A stretch of 64,000 nucleotides of DNA from an uncultured Sphingomonas sp. (GCF_934560975.1 NZ_CAKTFO010000001.1:310001-374000), one strand, 5' to 3'. Shown: positions 24,677 to 34,500, counted from the first letter of the stretch. A program made the numbers and translations. Notes: generated by a model not told the origin, from the letters alone.

Positions 24677-25945
24677 ATGAATATGATCACGTCTGCTGCG
24701 GCGATGGCCGCAGCCGCGAGCCCGGTTGCGCGCGAGTTCGGCCGTAAGGACGCCAACGGCGGCGCTGGCGACGACAAGTCGCTGGAGGCACTCCAGAAGC
24801 AGCTCGGTGAGACGCTCGGCGAGGTCAAGGATTTCGCCAAGGAGTTCCGCGCCAAGAATGCCGCAGGCGACAAGGTCAACGAGGAGACCAAGGAGAAGGC
24901 GGACAAGGCGCTCTCCGAACTCACCGGCCTGCGCGGCGAAATTACCGAGCTTTCGCAGAAGCTGGCGCAGGGCAAGCGCGGCGGAGACGAAGCGCCGCAG
25001 ATCAAGTCGCTGGGCCACGAGGTGGCCAATCACCAGGAAGTGAAGGATTATGCGGCTGGCGGCTGCAAGGGCACGATCGGCTTCTCGGTCAAGGCGGTCA
25101 CCAGCGCGACCGGTTCGGCCGGCGGCTTGATCCGCCCGGATCGCCAGCCCGAAATCGTTGGCATCCAGCGCCCGCAGTTGCGCGTGCGTGATCTGCTTAC
25201 CCCTGGTCAGACCGACAGCAATTCGATTGAGTACGCTTACCAGAGCCTCCGCAACAACAACGCGGCGGCGGTGGCGGAAACCGCCCTCAAGCCGGAGAGC
25301 GGCTATGGCTGGGACGTGGCGAATGCGCCCGTGCGCACCATCGCGCACTGGGTGCCTGCGTCGCGCCAGGCTATGGATGACGTGCCGCAGCTGGAGAGCC
25401 TGATTGACGGCGAACTCCGGTTCGGCCTCGACGATGCCGAGGACGCGCAGCTGCTGCTCGGCGACGGTTCGGGTCAGAACATCCTCGGCCTCTACACGCA
25501 GGCACCGAGCTATGTTCAGCCCTCCGGCGTGACGATCAACGGCGAGACCCGCATCGATCGCATCCGGCTGGCGATCCTGATGGTCGAGCTGGCCGACTAT
25601 GCGCCGGACGGCATGGTGCTGCACCCCACGCAGTGGACCAACATCGAGCTGACGAAGGACTCGGCCGGCGGCTACGTCTTTGCCAACCCGCAGGGGCTCG
25701 CCTCGAACGTGCTGTGGGGGCGCCCGGTCGTGTCCACCAAGCGGATCGGCCAGGGCAACTTCCTCGTCGGCGCATTCAAGCTGGCGGCGCAGATCTTCGA
25801 TCGCATGGATACCGAGGTGCGCATCTCGGATCAGGATCGCGACAACTTCATCAAGAACATGCTGACGATCCGCGCCGAAAAGCGGCTGGCACTGGTGATC
25901 CGCCGGCTGGCGGCGCTCACCAAGGGCAACTTCACCGGTCTCTGA
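24677..25945 (+). CDS. HK97-fold major capsid protein
   Basis: 422 residues. The first 110 residues are a charged coiled-coil delta (scaffold) domain, presumably removed by the protease. The body shows RPQLRVRDLLTPGQTDSN, AVRT-like ANAPVRTIAHWVPASRQAMDD, LLLGDGSGQNILGLYTQ and the late segment MLTIRAEKRLALVIRRLAALTKGNF. ATG 24677 has an upstream AAGGA. A terminator follows the gene, consistent with its high expression. Confidence 0.96.
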   Translation: MNMITSAAAMAAAASPVAREFGRKDANGGAGDDKSLEALQKQLGETLGEVKDFAKEFRAKNAAGDKVNEETKEKADKALSELTGLRGEITELSQKLAQGKRGGDEAPQIKSLGHEVANHQEVKDYAAGGCKGTIGFSVKAVTSATGSAGGLIRPDRQPEIVGIQRPQLRVRDLLTPGQTDSNSIEYAYQSLRNNNAAAVAETALKPESGYGWDVANAPVRTIAHWVPASRQAMDDVPQLESLIDGELRFGLDDAEDAQLLLGDGSGQNILGLYTQAPSYVQPSGVTINGETRIDRIRLAILMVELADYAPDGMVLHPTQWTNIELTKDSAGGYVFANPQGLASNVLWGRPVVSTKRIGQGNFLVGAFKLAAQIFDRMDTEVRISDQDRDNFIKNMLTIRAEKRLALVIRRLAALTKGNFTGL

Positions 25946-25956
25946 GCCGGCGAACC

Positions 25957-25985
25957 GGAGGGCGGCTAGGGCCGCCCTCCTTTTT
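25957..25985 (+). terminator. Rho-independent terminator after the capsid gene
   Basis: GGAGGGCGGC / GCCGCCCTCC perfect 10-bp stem, loop TAGG, then TTTTT. It would raise the ratio of capsid message to downstream genes; read-through is still needed for them. Confidence 0.9.
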
Positions 25986-26025
25986 CGACCGCCGCCGCAT
26001 CGACGGTCCAGAAAGGAGACGATCC

Positions 26026-26286
26026 ATGAAGAACGCTTACGTGATCAGCGATCACCACGGGGACAACGGAACCGTACGCGAGGGCAAGATCCTGCGCGAC
26101 GTCCAGACCAAACGCTTCGACGAACTGGAGGCGCGCGGGCTGGTGCGCGAAGCAACTGCTGCCGAGGTCGAGGCCGGCGATCAGCACTCAATCGAGCCCG
26201 ACCCGTCCAAGCCCGTCGAGAGCGAGAAGCAGGCCAAGGCACCGGCCAATAAGAAGGCGGCCGAGCCCGCCAATAAGGGCGCCTGA
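26026..26286 (+). CDS. small structural-region protein (86 aa)
   Basis: ATG 26026 has a strong ribosome binding site (AAAGGAGA). The C-terminal third is Lys/Ala/Pro-rich (KQAKAPANKKAAEPANKGA). Short proteins of this shape often follow the capsid gene in HK97-like phages. No function recognised. A similar small protein lies at 28760. Confidence 0.7.
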   Translation: MKNAYVISDHHGDNGTVREGKILRDVQTKRFDELEARGLVREATAAEVEAGDQHSIEPDPSKPVESEKQAKAPANKKAAEPANKGA

Positions 26287-26288
26287 TC

Positions 26289-26603
26289 ATGGCCCGCCCC
26301 GGCCAGCGTCTGCGGAACTTCGCCTGTTCGCCGACCTTCACCGTCAAGCCGTCGATCAGCGGTATCCCCAAGGTCGGGCAGACGCTGACCGGAGCGAGCG
26401 GGGCCATCCTCAACGGAACGGTCAGCGGTCGCCAGTGGAAGCGGGGCGGCGTCGCCATCATCGGGGCCACGGAGGCTACGTACGTTCCCCAGGCGGCAGA
26501 TGTAGGCGCGGCGCTGACGTTCGAGGTCGTCGTCACCAACGCTCTGCGATCCACCAACATCACCAAGGCTACTTCAGCGGCAACTGCCGCCGTCGCCGCT
26601 TAG
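26289..26603 (+). CDS. Ig-like domain protein (104 aa), candidate head decoration or adhesion protein
   Basis: Most of the protein is one Ig-like beta-sandwich repeat: KPSISGIPKVGQTLTGASG, then YVPQAADVGAALTFEVVVTNA, a pattern known in phage surface proteins and bacterial adhesins. Position after the capsid suggests a capsid decoration that binds surfaces (inference). Confidence 0.7.
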   Translation: MARPGQRLRNFACSPTFTVKPSISGIPKVGQTLTGASGAILNGTVSGRQWKRGGVAIIGATEATYVPQAADVGAALTFEVVVTNALRSTNITKATSAATAAVAA

Positions 26604-26618
26604 TCCCGGAGCACCCGC

Positions 26619-27050
26619 ATGGCTGATTTCAACTCTCCGCTGCCCGCCGGCACGCCGATCGGCACCAACATCAGCGGGAAGCTGCACGGCAACAACCTGC
26701 TGAACGACACGACCGGCGAAGACGCCATGGGCTTGGTCACGACCAGTCCGGGTGCAAACACGCTGCTTGGCCGACTGAAGGCGATCGTTACGGCGCTTGC
26801 GGCGCGATTGCTGACCGACGCGGGCCCGGCGTCCAAGGCGTTCGCGATCACGCCCAGCGACGGCACGGCGATTTCACCCATCCCTCGCGCCGTGCGCGTG
26901 AACGCCGCCGGCACAGTCGCCTTTCGGGCTTCGGGCAGCTCTGCGGACGTGACGATCACCGCCGTCGCTGGCGAGATCATTCCGGTGAACATCCAGTACA
27001 TCCGGGCGGCCGGCACGTCGGCTACCGGGTTCGTGGGCTACGCGGACTGA
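26619..27050 (+). CDS. structural-region protein (143 aa)
   Basis: A beta-rich protein with a C-terminal half reading AISPIPRAVRVNAAGTVAFRA and ITAVAGEIIPVNIQYIRA, a fold seen in small phage spike or decoration proteins. Together with the preceding Ig-like protein it lies between capsid and head-tail connector genes. It overlaps the next gene by one base. Confidence 0.62.
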   Translation: MADFNSPLPAGTPIGTNISGKLHGNNLLNDTTGEDAMGLVTTSPGANTLLGRLKAIVTALAARLLTDAGPASKAFAITPSDGTAISPIPRAVRVNAAGTVAFRASGSSADVTITAVAGEIIPVNIQYIRAAGTSATGFVGYAD

Positions 27051-27550
27051 TGCTCGCGCAGCTGGTCGCGATCGGGGTCATCCCTTCCGCCACCGCCGAT
27101 CCAATCCCCGGCGACGTGGGCGTTCCGGACGATTGCACGGCCGTGCTGCGGCGGATCAGCTCGGTGGTCAGCATCGCGACCGGGTTGCCGCTGGGCTCGG
27201 TGCCGTTCGAGCGGCATTTCGACCCGTCCGATCGCCTGCCCTATGCCTTCGACTGGACGGAGGCGCTGCCCGAGGGCGCTAAGGTCGAGACGGTTCGCCG
27301 CATCTCGATTTCGGCCCTTGGCGCGCAATATGGCGTCACAGTCATCAACGACGCCGAGCATCCGACGCTGATCGATGCGGAGACCGGCACCCTGGTGGCG
27401 TTCTGGCCATCCGTTGCCGACCTCTTCCAGTCGAACAACGCATTTTCCAGCACCGGATCGCCGATCGGCATCAGCATGCAGATCGCGACCGACCAGAGCC
27501 CGCCGCAGTTCATCGAGCAGACGGCGGTGCTGATCGTGAGGCAGAAATGA
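27050..27550 (+). CDS. hypothetical structural-region protein (166 aa)
   Basis: No family recognised. Contains RRISSVVSIATGLPLGSVPFERHFDP and, at the end, IEQTAVLIVRQK. ATG 27050 overlaps the previous stop; the end overlaps the next gene by 4 bases, so it is part of the late operon. Confidence 0.6.
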   Translation: MLAQLVAIGVIPSATADPIPGDVGVPDDCTAVLRRISSVVSIATGLPLGSVPFERHFDPSDRLPYAFDWTEALPEGAKVETVRRISISALGAQYGVTVINDAEHPTLIDAETGTLVAFWPSVADLFQSNNAFSSTGSPIGISMQIATDQSPPQFIEQTAVLIVRQK

Positions 27551-27771
27551 TCATTGATGCCGGCGAGCAGCTGCCGCTCCATATCCATGAAGTGTTCGAG
27601 GGCGTCTGCGGCGTCGCTCGCGGCATGGTGGCCTTCACCCCGAACCTCACCGATCGTGCGCCAGGGCGTGTGCATGGCGCGTTGCTGAACGGTCGGACGG
27701 TGATCCTCCATGATATTGAGCCGGCCGGCGACGACCGCTCCTATATCGCCCGTTACCGGTACACCCGATGA
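27547..27771 (+). CDS. small hypothetical structural-region protein (74 aa)
   Basis: A short beta-rich protein (MIIDAGEQLPLHIHEVFEG, HDIEPAGDDRSYIARYRY). Overlaps both neighbours by 4 bases. No family recognised. Confidence 0.58.
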   Translation: MIIDAGEQLPLHIHEVFEGVCGVARGMVAFTPNLTDRAPGRVHGALLNGRTVILHDIEPAGDDRSYIARYRYTR

Positions 27772-28400
27772 CGCCTGATGAGATGCGCGCCCAGCTGGGC
27801 CTCGGTCCGGAGGTGTCAGACGCTGAGGTTGTTGATCGGTGGGCGCAGCTTCAGGCTGGCGTGTCTGTCGAGCAAGTGCCTCCAGACGAGCCGGTCACCT
27901 TGGCGGAGGCCCGCACCCAGCTCGGCATGCTCCCAGGCGACGATGCTACGCAGGATCGCCTCATTGAACAGATGATCTGTGCAGCCCGCCAGATGATCGA
28001 GGGCGAAACCGGCATGGTGTTGGCCCGGCGCGTCATCACCGTCGGCGCGGCATCCTTCTGGGGGCTCAAGCTGGCAGAGCGACCGATCATAAGCATCGAT
28101 GCCATCAGCTACACGGACTTGACGGGCGCTGCTCAGGATTTGGATGCGAGCGCGTGGCGCGCCATCGTCAGTCGCGGCACCGCCCGGGTCGTCCCCGCAG
28201 GCAGCGGCCTCCCTTCGGTATATCCGTGCGGCCGCGACGCGATTACCATCACCGCCACTGCTGGCTACACGCCTGACGATGTGCCCGACACGTTGAAGCG
28301 CGCCATTCTGATCCTGGTGACGAGCTGGTTCGTGACTCGCGGGGAATGGAAGATGTCGGAAGGCGTTCGCAGCCTTTGCGAGCTGCACGAACGGTGGTGA
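27768..28400 (+). CDS. head-tail connector protein (HK97 gp6-like)
   Basis: 210 residues. The C-terminal 150 residues show the connector fold: VTLAEARTQLGMLPGDDATQDRLIEQMI, AARQMIEGETGMVLARRVI, then ITITATAGYTPDDVPDTLKRAILILVTSWF. The N-terminal 40 residues are an extra extension. Connectors form the ring between portal and tail. It overlaps the head-closure gene by 4 bases. Confidence 0.88.
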   Translation: MTPDEMRAQLGLGPEVSDAEVVDRWAQLQAGVSVEQVPPDEPVTLAEARTQLGMLPGDDATQDRLIEQMICAARQMIEGETGMVLARRVITVGAASFWGLKLAERPIISIDAISYTDLTGAAQDLDASAWRAIVSRGTARVVPAGSGLPSVYPCGRDAITITATAGYTPDDVPDTLKRAILILVTSWFVTRGEWKMSEGVRSLCELHERW

Positions 28401-28759
28401 CCGCCTTCGATCCCGGCAACATGCGGTCGGTGGTCACCTTCTTTCGTCGCCGCGCCCCTGCACCTGGCGCGACGAACAAGCCCGGGAAGGGCAAGGAACA
28501 GTGGGACGAGGTCTGCACGGTGCGCGCGGAGGTCCAGGACGTGCTGCCCAGTCGTGCCCAGCGCGACAGCGATGTGGCGACCGCCAGCGCGCGGCCGGCG
28601 CGGCTCCGCATGCTCTACCGGACCGACATCACCGCCGACATGCGCGTCGTTCACGATCGTCGCACCTACGAGATTGTCACCGGCCCGGCGCAGCTCGGCT
28701 TCCGCCAGCGCCTTGAGCTGGTGATCGAAGAAACCAGCGCCCACGAAGGAGGCAAGTAG
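28397..28759 (+). CDS. phage head closure protein
   Basis: 120 residues from GTG 28397 (overlapping the upstream stop). Motifs of the head-closure family: VTFFRRRAPAPG, EQWDEVCTVRAEVQDVLPS, and RMLYRTDITADMRVVHDRRTYEIV. It plugs the portal-connector complex after packaging. Confidence 0.85.
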   Translation: MTAFDPGNMRSVVTFFRRRAPAPGATNKPGKGKEQWDEVCTVRAEVQDVLPSRAQRDSDVATASARPARLRMLYRTDITADMRVVHDRRTYEIVTGPAQLGFRQRLELVIEETSAHEGGK

Positions 28760-28954
28760 ATGGCCCAGCCCAAGCACGACGCCGTTGCGACACGCGATTT
28801 CACCCACGGCCCCGTCGCCTACTCCGCCAAGCAGTTCATTCCGGCGCTGCCTCAGTTCGAGGACTGGAAGGGCGTCGGCCTCGTGCGCGAGCCGACCAAG
28901 GCGGAGGCGGACGCCCACAAGAAGGCGCAGTCGTCGGCGTCCGATAAGGCCTGA
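28760..28954 (+). CDS. small structural-region protein (64 aa)
   Basis: Begins directly after the head-closure stop with a ribosome binding site (GAAGGAGG). A charged Lys/Ala-rich C terminus like the 86-residue protein at 26026. No function recognised. Confidence 0.6.
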   Translation: MAQPKHDAVATRDFTHGPVAYSAKQFIPALPQFEDWKGVGLVREPTKAEADAHKKAQSSASDKA

Positions 28955-28956
28955 TC

Positions 28957-29538
28957 GTGGGCAAGGGGGAGGCAGAGCTATATGCTCTGCTGGACAGCCT
29001 CGCCGGCAATACCGGCCGCAACATCCTGCGCGGCGCGGCCAAGGCGGCGGCGACTGCGGCTCTCCCCATCGTCCAGCAGGCCGCCGGCAGCCTGCGCACT
29101 CCTGAAATCAAGGTCGGCGGTCAGGTGAAGCACGCATCCGTGCGCTTGGCTGATGCCCTGAAGGTGGTCGACAGCTCGCGCGGCGACCTGATCAAGTCCA
29201 AGCTGCAGCTGCGCAAGTTCCCCGCCTCGGTCGGGATCTGGGCCGAGCATGGCACGCTTGGGCACTGGGTCACCAAGAAGAAGGGCACGAAGCTCAACGG
29301 CCTCAGCGTGCGCACCGCCAATCGCGCCCTGCGAAACGGCTCGCTCGTGATCGGCAAGAACTTCGTCGGCGACGCGGTCTACCATCCCGGTGCCAAGTGG
29401 AACCCGTTCATGAGCACCGGCGCCGACGCGGCGCGCGAGGTGTCGGCCAAGGCAGCTGCGGACTATGTCCGATTGCGCCTGACGAAGGAGGGGCTGGCCA
29501 TGCCGGAGACCTTCGAACCCGATGAGGCCGGCGAATGA
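28957..29538 (+). CDS. HK97 gp10-like tail completion/neck protein
   Basis: 193 residues from GTG 28957. The gp10 family pattern is a helical N terminus followed by SKLQLRKFPASVGIWAEHGTLGHW, TKKKGTKLNG and PGAKWNPFM plus an amphipathic C-terminal helix. These proteins join tail tube to neck. The next gene overlaps by 4 bases. Confidence 0.82.
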   Translation: MGKGEAELYALLDSLAGNTGRNILRGAAKAAATAALPIVQQAAGSLRTPEIKVGGQVKHASVRLADALKVVDSSRGDLIKSKLQLRKFPASVGIWAEHGTLGHWVTKKKGTKLNGLSVRTANRALRNGSLVIGKNFVGDAVYHPGAKWNPFMSTGADAAREVSAKAAADYVRLRLTKEGLAMPETFEPDEAGE

Positions 29539-29960
29539 CCGGCGTCGACGTAATCCTGACGCTGCTTGGCGCGTCACCTGACGCGACGGCGCTCGTCGCA
29601 GATGGCAGCCGCTGGGCGTATCGCCTGCCTGAGGGCACACCGCTCCCGGGCATTGCCGCCCGCTCGATCTCGATCAGCCGCATGTCGCTGGCTGACGATG
29701 CCGCAACCGGCCGCCCCGTGTTCGAGCGCGTCCGCGTCACCGGCGTGTGCGAGAATTATGAGGATCTTCAGGCGCTGACGGCGGTCGGCGGGCAGGGCGC
29801 GATCGGCAAGGCTTGTTCCGGCAAGCGCGGCGATGTGGCCGGCCTCGCCGGGGTGTCGGTCGTCTACGAGAGCACCGGCCCCGACCTGGACGATGATACC
29901 GGCGCCGACCTCTACTCGCGTAGTATCGATTTCTTCGTGGCCTACACCGAGGCCGCCTGA
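29535..29960 (+). CDS. tail completion protein (gp17/DUF3168-like)
   Basis: 141 residues. A mixed alpha/beta protein with LLGASPDATALVADGSRWAYRLPEG and SRSIDFFVAYTEAA at the end. Position between gp10-like protein and tail tube matches the tail-terminator ring gene of siphophages. Sequence match to DUF3168 is moderate. Confidence 0.75.
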   Translation: MTGVDVILTLLGASPDATALVADGSRWAYRLPEGTPLPGIAARSISISRMSLADDAATGRPVFERVRVTGVCENYEDLQALTAVGGQGAIGKACSGKRGDVAGLAGVSVVYESTGPDLDDDTGADLYSRSIDFFVAYTEAA

Positions 29961-30012
29961 GGTTCCGCCGCAACTTGCGGCGAAACCTGACCCAGTTTGC
30001 CCGCCGGGCAAA
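29961..30012 (+). repeat. two hairpins upstream of the tail tube gene
   Basis: An imperfect long dyad at 29961-29987 (GGTTCCGCCGCAA / TTGCGGCGAAACC) and a perfect 7-bp stem TTTGCCC / GGGCAAA at 29996-30012. No T-tract. Probably mRNA structure protecting or pacing the abundant tail tube message. Confidence 0.55.
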
Positions 30013-30055
30013 GCTCCGCCGGATCGACCGGCTCCAACTCCCCAGGAGAATGACA

Positions 30056-30505
30056 ATGACGTCGACCACCTCGGCGGGCACGCGGCTGTTTATTTCCGCC
30101 GCCCTGCCCGCAGCCGAAACCAAGGCCGGCTATGAGGCGCTGGCCTGGACCGAAATCACGGGCGTCCAGACGATCCCCGCTTTCGGCCCCAGCGTCGGTG
30201 AGAACAGCTATCAGCCGCTGAACGGCCCGGAGGAGGTCCACAAGGGCCCCGTGTCCTACGGCTCGCTGACCGTCCCCTATGCCTATGACAAGCAGGACGC
30301 AGGACAGGCGATGCTGCGCCAGGCAGCGAAGCCGGGCGACAACGCGCTTCGCTCGTTCAAGGTGCAATATCCGAACAACGACGCCCGCTATAATCAGGGC
30401 CGCGTCTTCAGCGCAACGGAAGAGCCCGGCAGCGCCACCAATGTCGTGATGGGCAGCGCCCTGATCCGCTTCAGCAAGCAGCAGGTCGACGTCGACGCCG
30501 CCTGA
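30056..30505 (+). CDS. major tail tube protein
   Basis: 149 residues, gpV-like: SAGTRLFISAALPAAETKAGYEAL, ITGVQTIPAFGPSVGENSYQPL, GSLTVPYAYDKQDAGQAMLRQA. It forms the stacked hexamer rings of the tail. ATG 30056 is preferred over ATG 30050 because GGAG at 30045-30048 is properly spaced only for the former. Confidence 0.9.
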   Translation: MTSTTSAGTRLFISAALPAAETKAGYEALAWTEITGVQTIPAFGPSVGENSYQPLNGPEEVHKGPVSYGSLTVPYAYDKQDAGQAMLRQAAKPGDNALRSFKVQYPNNDARYNQGRVFSATEEPGSATNVVMGSALIRFSKQQVDVDAA

Positions 30506-30557
30506 CCCCTAACCCCATTCCAGCGGGCGGGTTCGACCACGCCTGTCTGGTTCCTGT

Positions 30558-30601
30558 GCATCGGTCCGCCTCGTCCACGCGGGTGCGAGGCGGGCCGGTG
30601 C
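30558..30601 (+). repeat. 16-bp RNA stem-loop downstream of the tail tube gene
   Basis: Arms 30558-30573 and 30586-30601 pair over 16 positions if two G-U pairs are allowed; the loop is 12 bases. No T-tract follows. Likely protects the 3' end of the tail tube message. Confidence 0.6.
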
Positions 30602-30626
30602 GCCATCAACCCGCGAAAGGTTTCTC

Positions 30627-31055
30627 ATGAACGGCTTCAACATCGATACGCTCGCCGCAGCGCCCAGCGCCTCCTTGATCCTGCTGCACCCGGCTACCCA
30701 GGAGCCGCTGGCGGGCCCCGACGGCCCGGCGACGATCGACCACTATGCGCCCGGCTCGCCGGAATATGCCAAGGCGAAGGCCAAGCAGTCCGACCGCTGG
30801 CTCGGTCGCCTGAACAAGCGCGGCGGCAAGGCGAAGCAGTTGTCGGCTGCCGAGCTGGACGAGAGCAAGGCGGACTTCCTCGCCGATATCACGATCGGCT
30901 TCAACAACTTCGCCTCGCAGAAGTACCAGCACCTGTCCGGCCGGGACTATCACCACGCGCTGTATGCCGACCCCGCTTATGGCTTCATCGTGGAGCAGTT
31001 CGATGAGCAGCTGGGCGATTACGCCAATTTTTTGACGACCTCGGCGAAGAACTAA
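30627..31055 (+). CDS. tail assembly chaperone, short form (gpG-like)
   Basis: 142 residues. Helical protein with LLHPATQEPLAG at the N terminus and KAKAKQSDRWLGRLNKRGGKAK in the middle; the gene lies between tail tube and tape measure, the fixed place of gpG. A slippery heptamer close to its 3' end lets part of the ribosomes continue into the -1 frame to make the longer GT form. Confidence 0.85.
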   Translation: MNGFNIDTLAAAPSASLILLHPATQEPLAGPDGPATIDHYAPGSPEYAKAKAKQSDRWLGRLNKRGGKAKQLSAAELDESKADFLADITIGFNNFASQKYQHLSGRDYHHALYADPAYGFIVEQFDEQLGDYANFLTTSAKN

Positions 31056-31471
31056 CCCTCTTCGTCCGTCACGCGGCGTGGCTGGCGGCCGTGCCCCAGG
31101 CGATGCCTGAGGCTGGCCTGCCGGCCGCAAAGCACAGCAGGGGCGCGCTGCTGGAGGCGGGAGGGGTCGATCCTCCTATGCCGCCGCTCTCCGCGCCGTG
31201 GATCGCCGATCGCCTCATGGAGATCGGTCCCGTCCGGTCGAACGGCATGGCGAAAGAGCCGATCGACTTCGATGCGCTCCAGGCCTGGAGCCACATGACC
31301 TGCACGCCGATCAGCCCGTGGGAAGCAAAGCTCCTCGTCAGGCTGGCGCGTGAATATCTGGCCGAGAGCCACCGCGCCGAGCACCCGCTGGCCCTGCCGC
31401 CGTACCAGACCGAGCCGACGCCCGAAGAACTGGCGTGGCAGGAACGGCGCATGCGGGCCGCTTTCGGCTGA
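30627..31471 (+). CDS. tail assembly chaperone, long form by -1 frameshift (gpGT-like)
   Basis: In the -1 frame after the slip site at 31028-31034 there is no stop from 31034 to 31471, adding 145 residues (begins DDLGEELTLFVRHAAWLAAV) for a fusion of about 281 residues. The T part alone has an in-frame ATG at 31091 but no ribosome binding site there. In lambda and HK97-like phages, G and GT hold the tape measure during tail assembly. Confidence 0.8.
31028..31034 (+). promoter_or_regulatory. programmed -1 ribosomal frameshift site (T TTT TTG)
   Basis: Zero-frame codons are AAT TTT TTG, giving the classic X-XXY-YYZ heptamer TTTTTTG. The zero-frame stop lies 21 bases later (31053-31055), and the -1 frame is open through it. 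Confidence 0.82.
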
Positions 31472-31474
31472 ACC

Positions 31475-31502
31475 GACGGGCCGGTCACGTAGCCGGCCCG
31501 TC
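31475..31502 (+). repeat. perfect 10-bp hairpin before the tape measure gene
   Basis: GACGGGCCGG, 8-base loop, CCGGCCCGTC. It lies just after the chaperone stop; no T-tract, so it is likely mRNA structure. Confidence 0.55.
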
Positions 31503-31525
31503 CATCATGAGGGAGGTTTCCGCAC

Positions 31526-34500
31526 ATGAAAGCAGCCACCCTCGAAATCGATGTCGTCGTCGGCGAGCTGGCGCGGCTTCAGCGTGACCTCAGCACGGTC
31601 AAGCGCAGCGTTAAGGAGACGATGGGCGAGGCCGCCGCCGGCAACCGTCAGGCCGAGCGGGAAGCAACGCGCCTAGCCGAGACGATGGAGCGCCAGGCGG
31701 CGACCTACGGCCGCAACGCCTCGCAGCTCCGCCGGATGGACGCCGAGATGAAGGCGTTCACGGCCAATCAGGCCGGGTTCAACGGCCTTGCGCAGCGGAT
31801 CATGGATGCCGCTGCCGCCGTCGATCGCGCTGAGGCGGCCGAGGCCAAGCTGTCAGCTGAGGCGCGCGCGGCGGCATTGGCGCAGGCGGAACTGGCCAAG
31901 GCCGCTGCTTCCGTGAAGCGCGAGCGCGATCAGGGCATTGCTAGCGCCACCGGTTATCTCGCCGTGCTGGAGCGGGAAGCGGCTACGGCCGGTATGACCG
32001 CCACTCAGCTGAAGCAGCTGGAAGTGGCGGAGCGTGCCGCCGCAGCCGAGGCCCTGGGCCTTTCCGAGGTCGCCGCCAAGATCAGGGCGGCCGGCGCCGC
32101 CATGGAGCAGTCCACCACGAAGGCCGCCGTGATGGCTGCGGCGGAGAAGCGGCTGGCCGACGAGCATGCGCGTCTTGCCGCCCAGGTGCGGGCATCTCAC
32201 GACGCGCAAGAGGCGGACGCAGCAGCTGCGGAGCGCCTGCGCGCGGCGACGGACCCGCTCTATGCGGCGACCAAGCGGCTGAATGATGAGATCGCGGAAT
32301 CGACGCGGCTCTACCACGCTGGTGCGACCGCGCCCGCCGAATATGCTCGCCAGCAGGAAGTGCTGGCCGGGCGCCTGCGGCAGGTCGGGCAGGCGCACGA
32401 CACGCAGATGCGCGCCATCAAAGGCGGCGCTGGCACCATGACGCAGCTGTCGTTCCAGCTGAACGACATTGCCACCATGGCGTCGCTGGGCGCGAAGCCC
32501 ATGCAGATCTTCGCGTCTCAAGCCGGTCAAATCTTCCAGATTGCCCAGATGGCGGAAGGCGGCATTGCTGGCTTCGCCAAGCAGGTCAGCCTGCTGGCGC
32601 TCGCCTGGGCACCGGTCATTGCCGCGTTTTCGGTTGTCGCCGTCGGCTTCAGTCGCTGGCAGGACCAGGTGAACGATGACAGCGGCATCAAGAAGTATGT
32701 CGACGGGCTCGGCCTGACCCACAAGGAGCTGAAGAAGCTCGGCGATGTGAGCGTGTCCACCGGGGACATGATCGCCGGCATGTGGAAGACGATCAGCGAT
32801 GGCCTGAGCCTCGGCGGCTCCGGCAAGCGCATCATGGACTATCTCTACTCGCCCGACGACATGCGGCAGCTGGAGACGTTCATCTCCCAGATCTACGGCC
32901 TGTTCGCCGGCGGCTATGCCGCGATCGTGGAGCTATGGGCCCAGATCGGCCCGGCCGTCGCCGCCTTCTTCAAGCCGCTGGTGGACGCCGCAACGTGGGC
33001 GGCCGAGGGCGTGATGAAGGCCTTCCGCTACGTTTACGACACGGTCGCAGGCTGGCTGCAAACGCTCAAGGGCTGGGTTGCCCCGCTCGCCAAGGCATGG
33101 GGCGCCGACTTTGACTCCAGCGTGGGCGGCAAGGTCGGTGCGAGCATCGGCGCGGCGTTCGGCAAGGGCTATTCTCAGGGCGCCAAGCAGTTCGTGACGG
33201 GCGTGGACAGCTTCTTCGCCAAGTCCGGCGCCAATGCCGTCGCGGCGGCGGAGAAGCGGTACAAGGCGCAGGCCGACAAGATAAAAGCCGATCGCACGCC
33301 GACTACTGACAAGCATGCGGAGAGCCTGGCGCGTGAAGCCCAGGCGATTGAGGCGCAGATCGTCAACCTGCACAAGCTGGCCGACGCCTATGGCGTGTCC
33401 GGCGCGGCCGCGCTGATCGCGGAGGCGCGCGAAAAGGCCGAGTCCAAGGCGATCAAGCAGCGCGGCGACATCGAGGCGGCCGTTGATCGCCAGATCCGTC
33501 TGTCGATCGCCCAACGCCTCGCCGATGCGGCGAAGTCCACCGCATCCCTGAAGGACCAGGCCATTGCGCAGGAGCGCGTCAATGCGCAGGTCGAGGCTGG
33601 CGCGATTCCGGCCGAGAAGGCGGCGGATGCCCTTCGCGACCAACTCGCGCTCTTGCCGTTGCTGGCGGCTCAGGAAGCGGCGCGGCAGCGCGGCCTTGTT
33701 GCCGACGTGGCGCTCGCCACCAAGGCGATCGATGATCAGACGGCGGCGCAGCAGCGTTTTGACGCAGCGCGCGCATATGCTCAGTTTCAGGACGCAACGG
33801 CGTCCGGTGACGATCAGCTGGAGATCCTGCGGGAAGAATTGCGTCTGATCGGCGCGACGGACGCGGCCCGGGTTCATGCGCTCGCCACCTTGAAGGCGAC
33901 GCAGGAGGCCGAAAAGTTCAATCCCGGCGATCGCGCCGCTTACATCGCGCAGCAGGTCAAGATCGCCGATCAGACCGAGGCCAATCGTCAGGCGCAGGAG
34001 CGCTACAACGCTTCGCTGACCTTCACTGCCGACCTATGGGACGAGCTGGCGCGCAACGTGAGCACGGCGGCGCGGGGCATAGCCGATGCCTTCGGCTCGG
34101 TCGGCAAGGCGATCGGCGGCATGGCCGAGATCTACTCGGATTTTGCCGCTACCCAGCAGCGCCAGCAAACCGAGCATAAGGCAGCCATCGAAAAGGCCGG
34201 CAAGAATGAAGCCGACATCCAGCGCGAGAACGCGCTGTATGCAGCACGCACCGCGACGGCTCAGATCGGCCTGTTCGGCGATATGGCGGACGCAGCGCAG
34301 GATTTCTTCGATAAGGGCAGCGCCGGATACAAGGCGCTCCACACCGCCGAGCAGATTTTCCGCGCGGCCGAGTTCGCCATGTCGGTGAAGTCGATGGTGC
34401 AGAACACGGCCGAGACTGCGACCAAGATCGCCAACTCGGCGAAGTCTGCCATTGCCAAGGGCACGGAAGCGGTCGTCAACGCGATGCGGGATATGCCTTT

